Origin: Myxococcales bacterium
Lineage (GTDB): Bacteria; Myxococcota; Myxococcia; Myxococcales; Anaeromyxobacteraceae
NCBI GenBank assembly: GCA_021784495.1
Contig: JAJXSQ010000024.1
Coordinates: 1 to 13,357 of the forward strand
Direction of reading: 5' to 3'
Length of the DNA: 13,357 nt
Position numbers and translations under genes: made by a program. Under the pieces are notes generated by a model, which was not told where the DNA came from, did not search any database, and saw only the letters and a list, made by a program, of their open reading frames with translations. Shown piece by piece: positions 13,317 to 13,357 of the stretch; positions within the stretch are counted from its first letter, which is position 1, and every line of letters starts with the position of its first letter.

Positions 13317-13357
13317 ATGCCCGCCGCCCCCGCCCCCGCCCCCGCGCTCCGGGCCGC
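13317..13357 (+). CDS. Start of a divergent gene (5' end only)
   Basis: Thirteen codons are visible, beginning MPAAPAPAPALRA, with no stop before the window ends. The Pro/Ala-rich start gives no functional clue. Support comes from the preceding TAGACT hexamer and the large divergent gap (13197-13316) that would otherwise be unusually long. It could be the regulator of the cys operon because divergent placement is common for such genes, but nothing in the sequence shows that. Confidence 0.4.
   Translation, partial: MPAAPAPAPALRA

Noticed and set aside
1..13357. A defence, toxin-antitoxin, mobile or biosynthetic gene system
   Set aside because: I looked for transposases, integrases, nucleases, toxin pairs, direct-repeat arrays and modular synthases. 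None is present, and the genes are housekeeping or single accessory functions.

Overview
The window is extremely GC-rich by eye (not computed), and almost every third codon position is G or C. Gene order and protein families suggest a Myxococcota (former Deltaproteobacteria) chromosome, perhaps Anaeromyxobacter-like; this is inference, since there is no rRNA or other phylogenetic marker. Twelve genes are supported, two of them cut by the window edges. I see no mobile element, CRISPR array, tRNA or rRNA. Eight of the twelve starts are GTG.

Layout. (1) 1-1898, minus: PurL of purine synthesis with PurS-like sequence at its N terminus, cut at its 3' end. (2) 2077-2790, plus: an exported protein of unknown function, possibly a beta-barrel, convergent with (3) alanine racemase alr, 2809-3984, minus. 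(4) 4063-4590, plus: a 175-residue protein I do not recognise, divergent from alr and convergent with (5) a zeta-class glutathione transferase / maleylacetoacetate isomerase, 4634-5296, minus. (6) 5537-6736, plus: a DUF482/COG3146 GNAT-fold protein. (7) 6838-9396, plus: a soluble hybrid histidine kinase (PAS-GAF-PAS-HisKA-HATPase-REC) with no response regulator beside it in view. (8) 9413-10168, minus: a class I SAM-dependent methyltransferase. (9-11) 10286-13196, minus: a tightly overlapping operon, cysD-cysN-cysH. (12) 13317 onward, plus: the first 13 codons of a gene divergent from cysD.

The clearest multi-gene unit is the sulfate-assimilation operon. CysD and CysN make adenosine 5'-phosphosulfate (APS) from sulfate. 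CysH carries the paired-cysteine iron-sulfur motif of APS reductases, so it should reduce APS directly to sulfite; CysN has no fused APS kinase, which fits. The operon has a strong sigma-70-type promoter whose -35 box lies inside a perfect 6-5-6 inverted repeat, a likely operator.

The rest is ordinary housekeeping and accessory sequence. I did not find a convincing new multi-gene system. The observations most worth a second look are regulatory: -10-like hexamers (mostly TAnnnT) sit 8-10 bases before the start codons of several genes, which suggests near-leaderless mRNAs; the cysD operator; and hairpins in all three convergent gene junctions.
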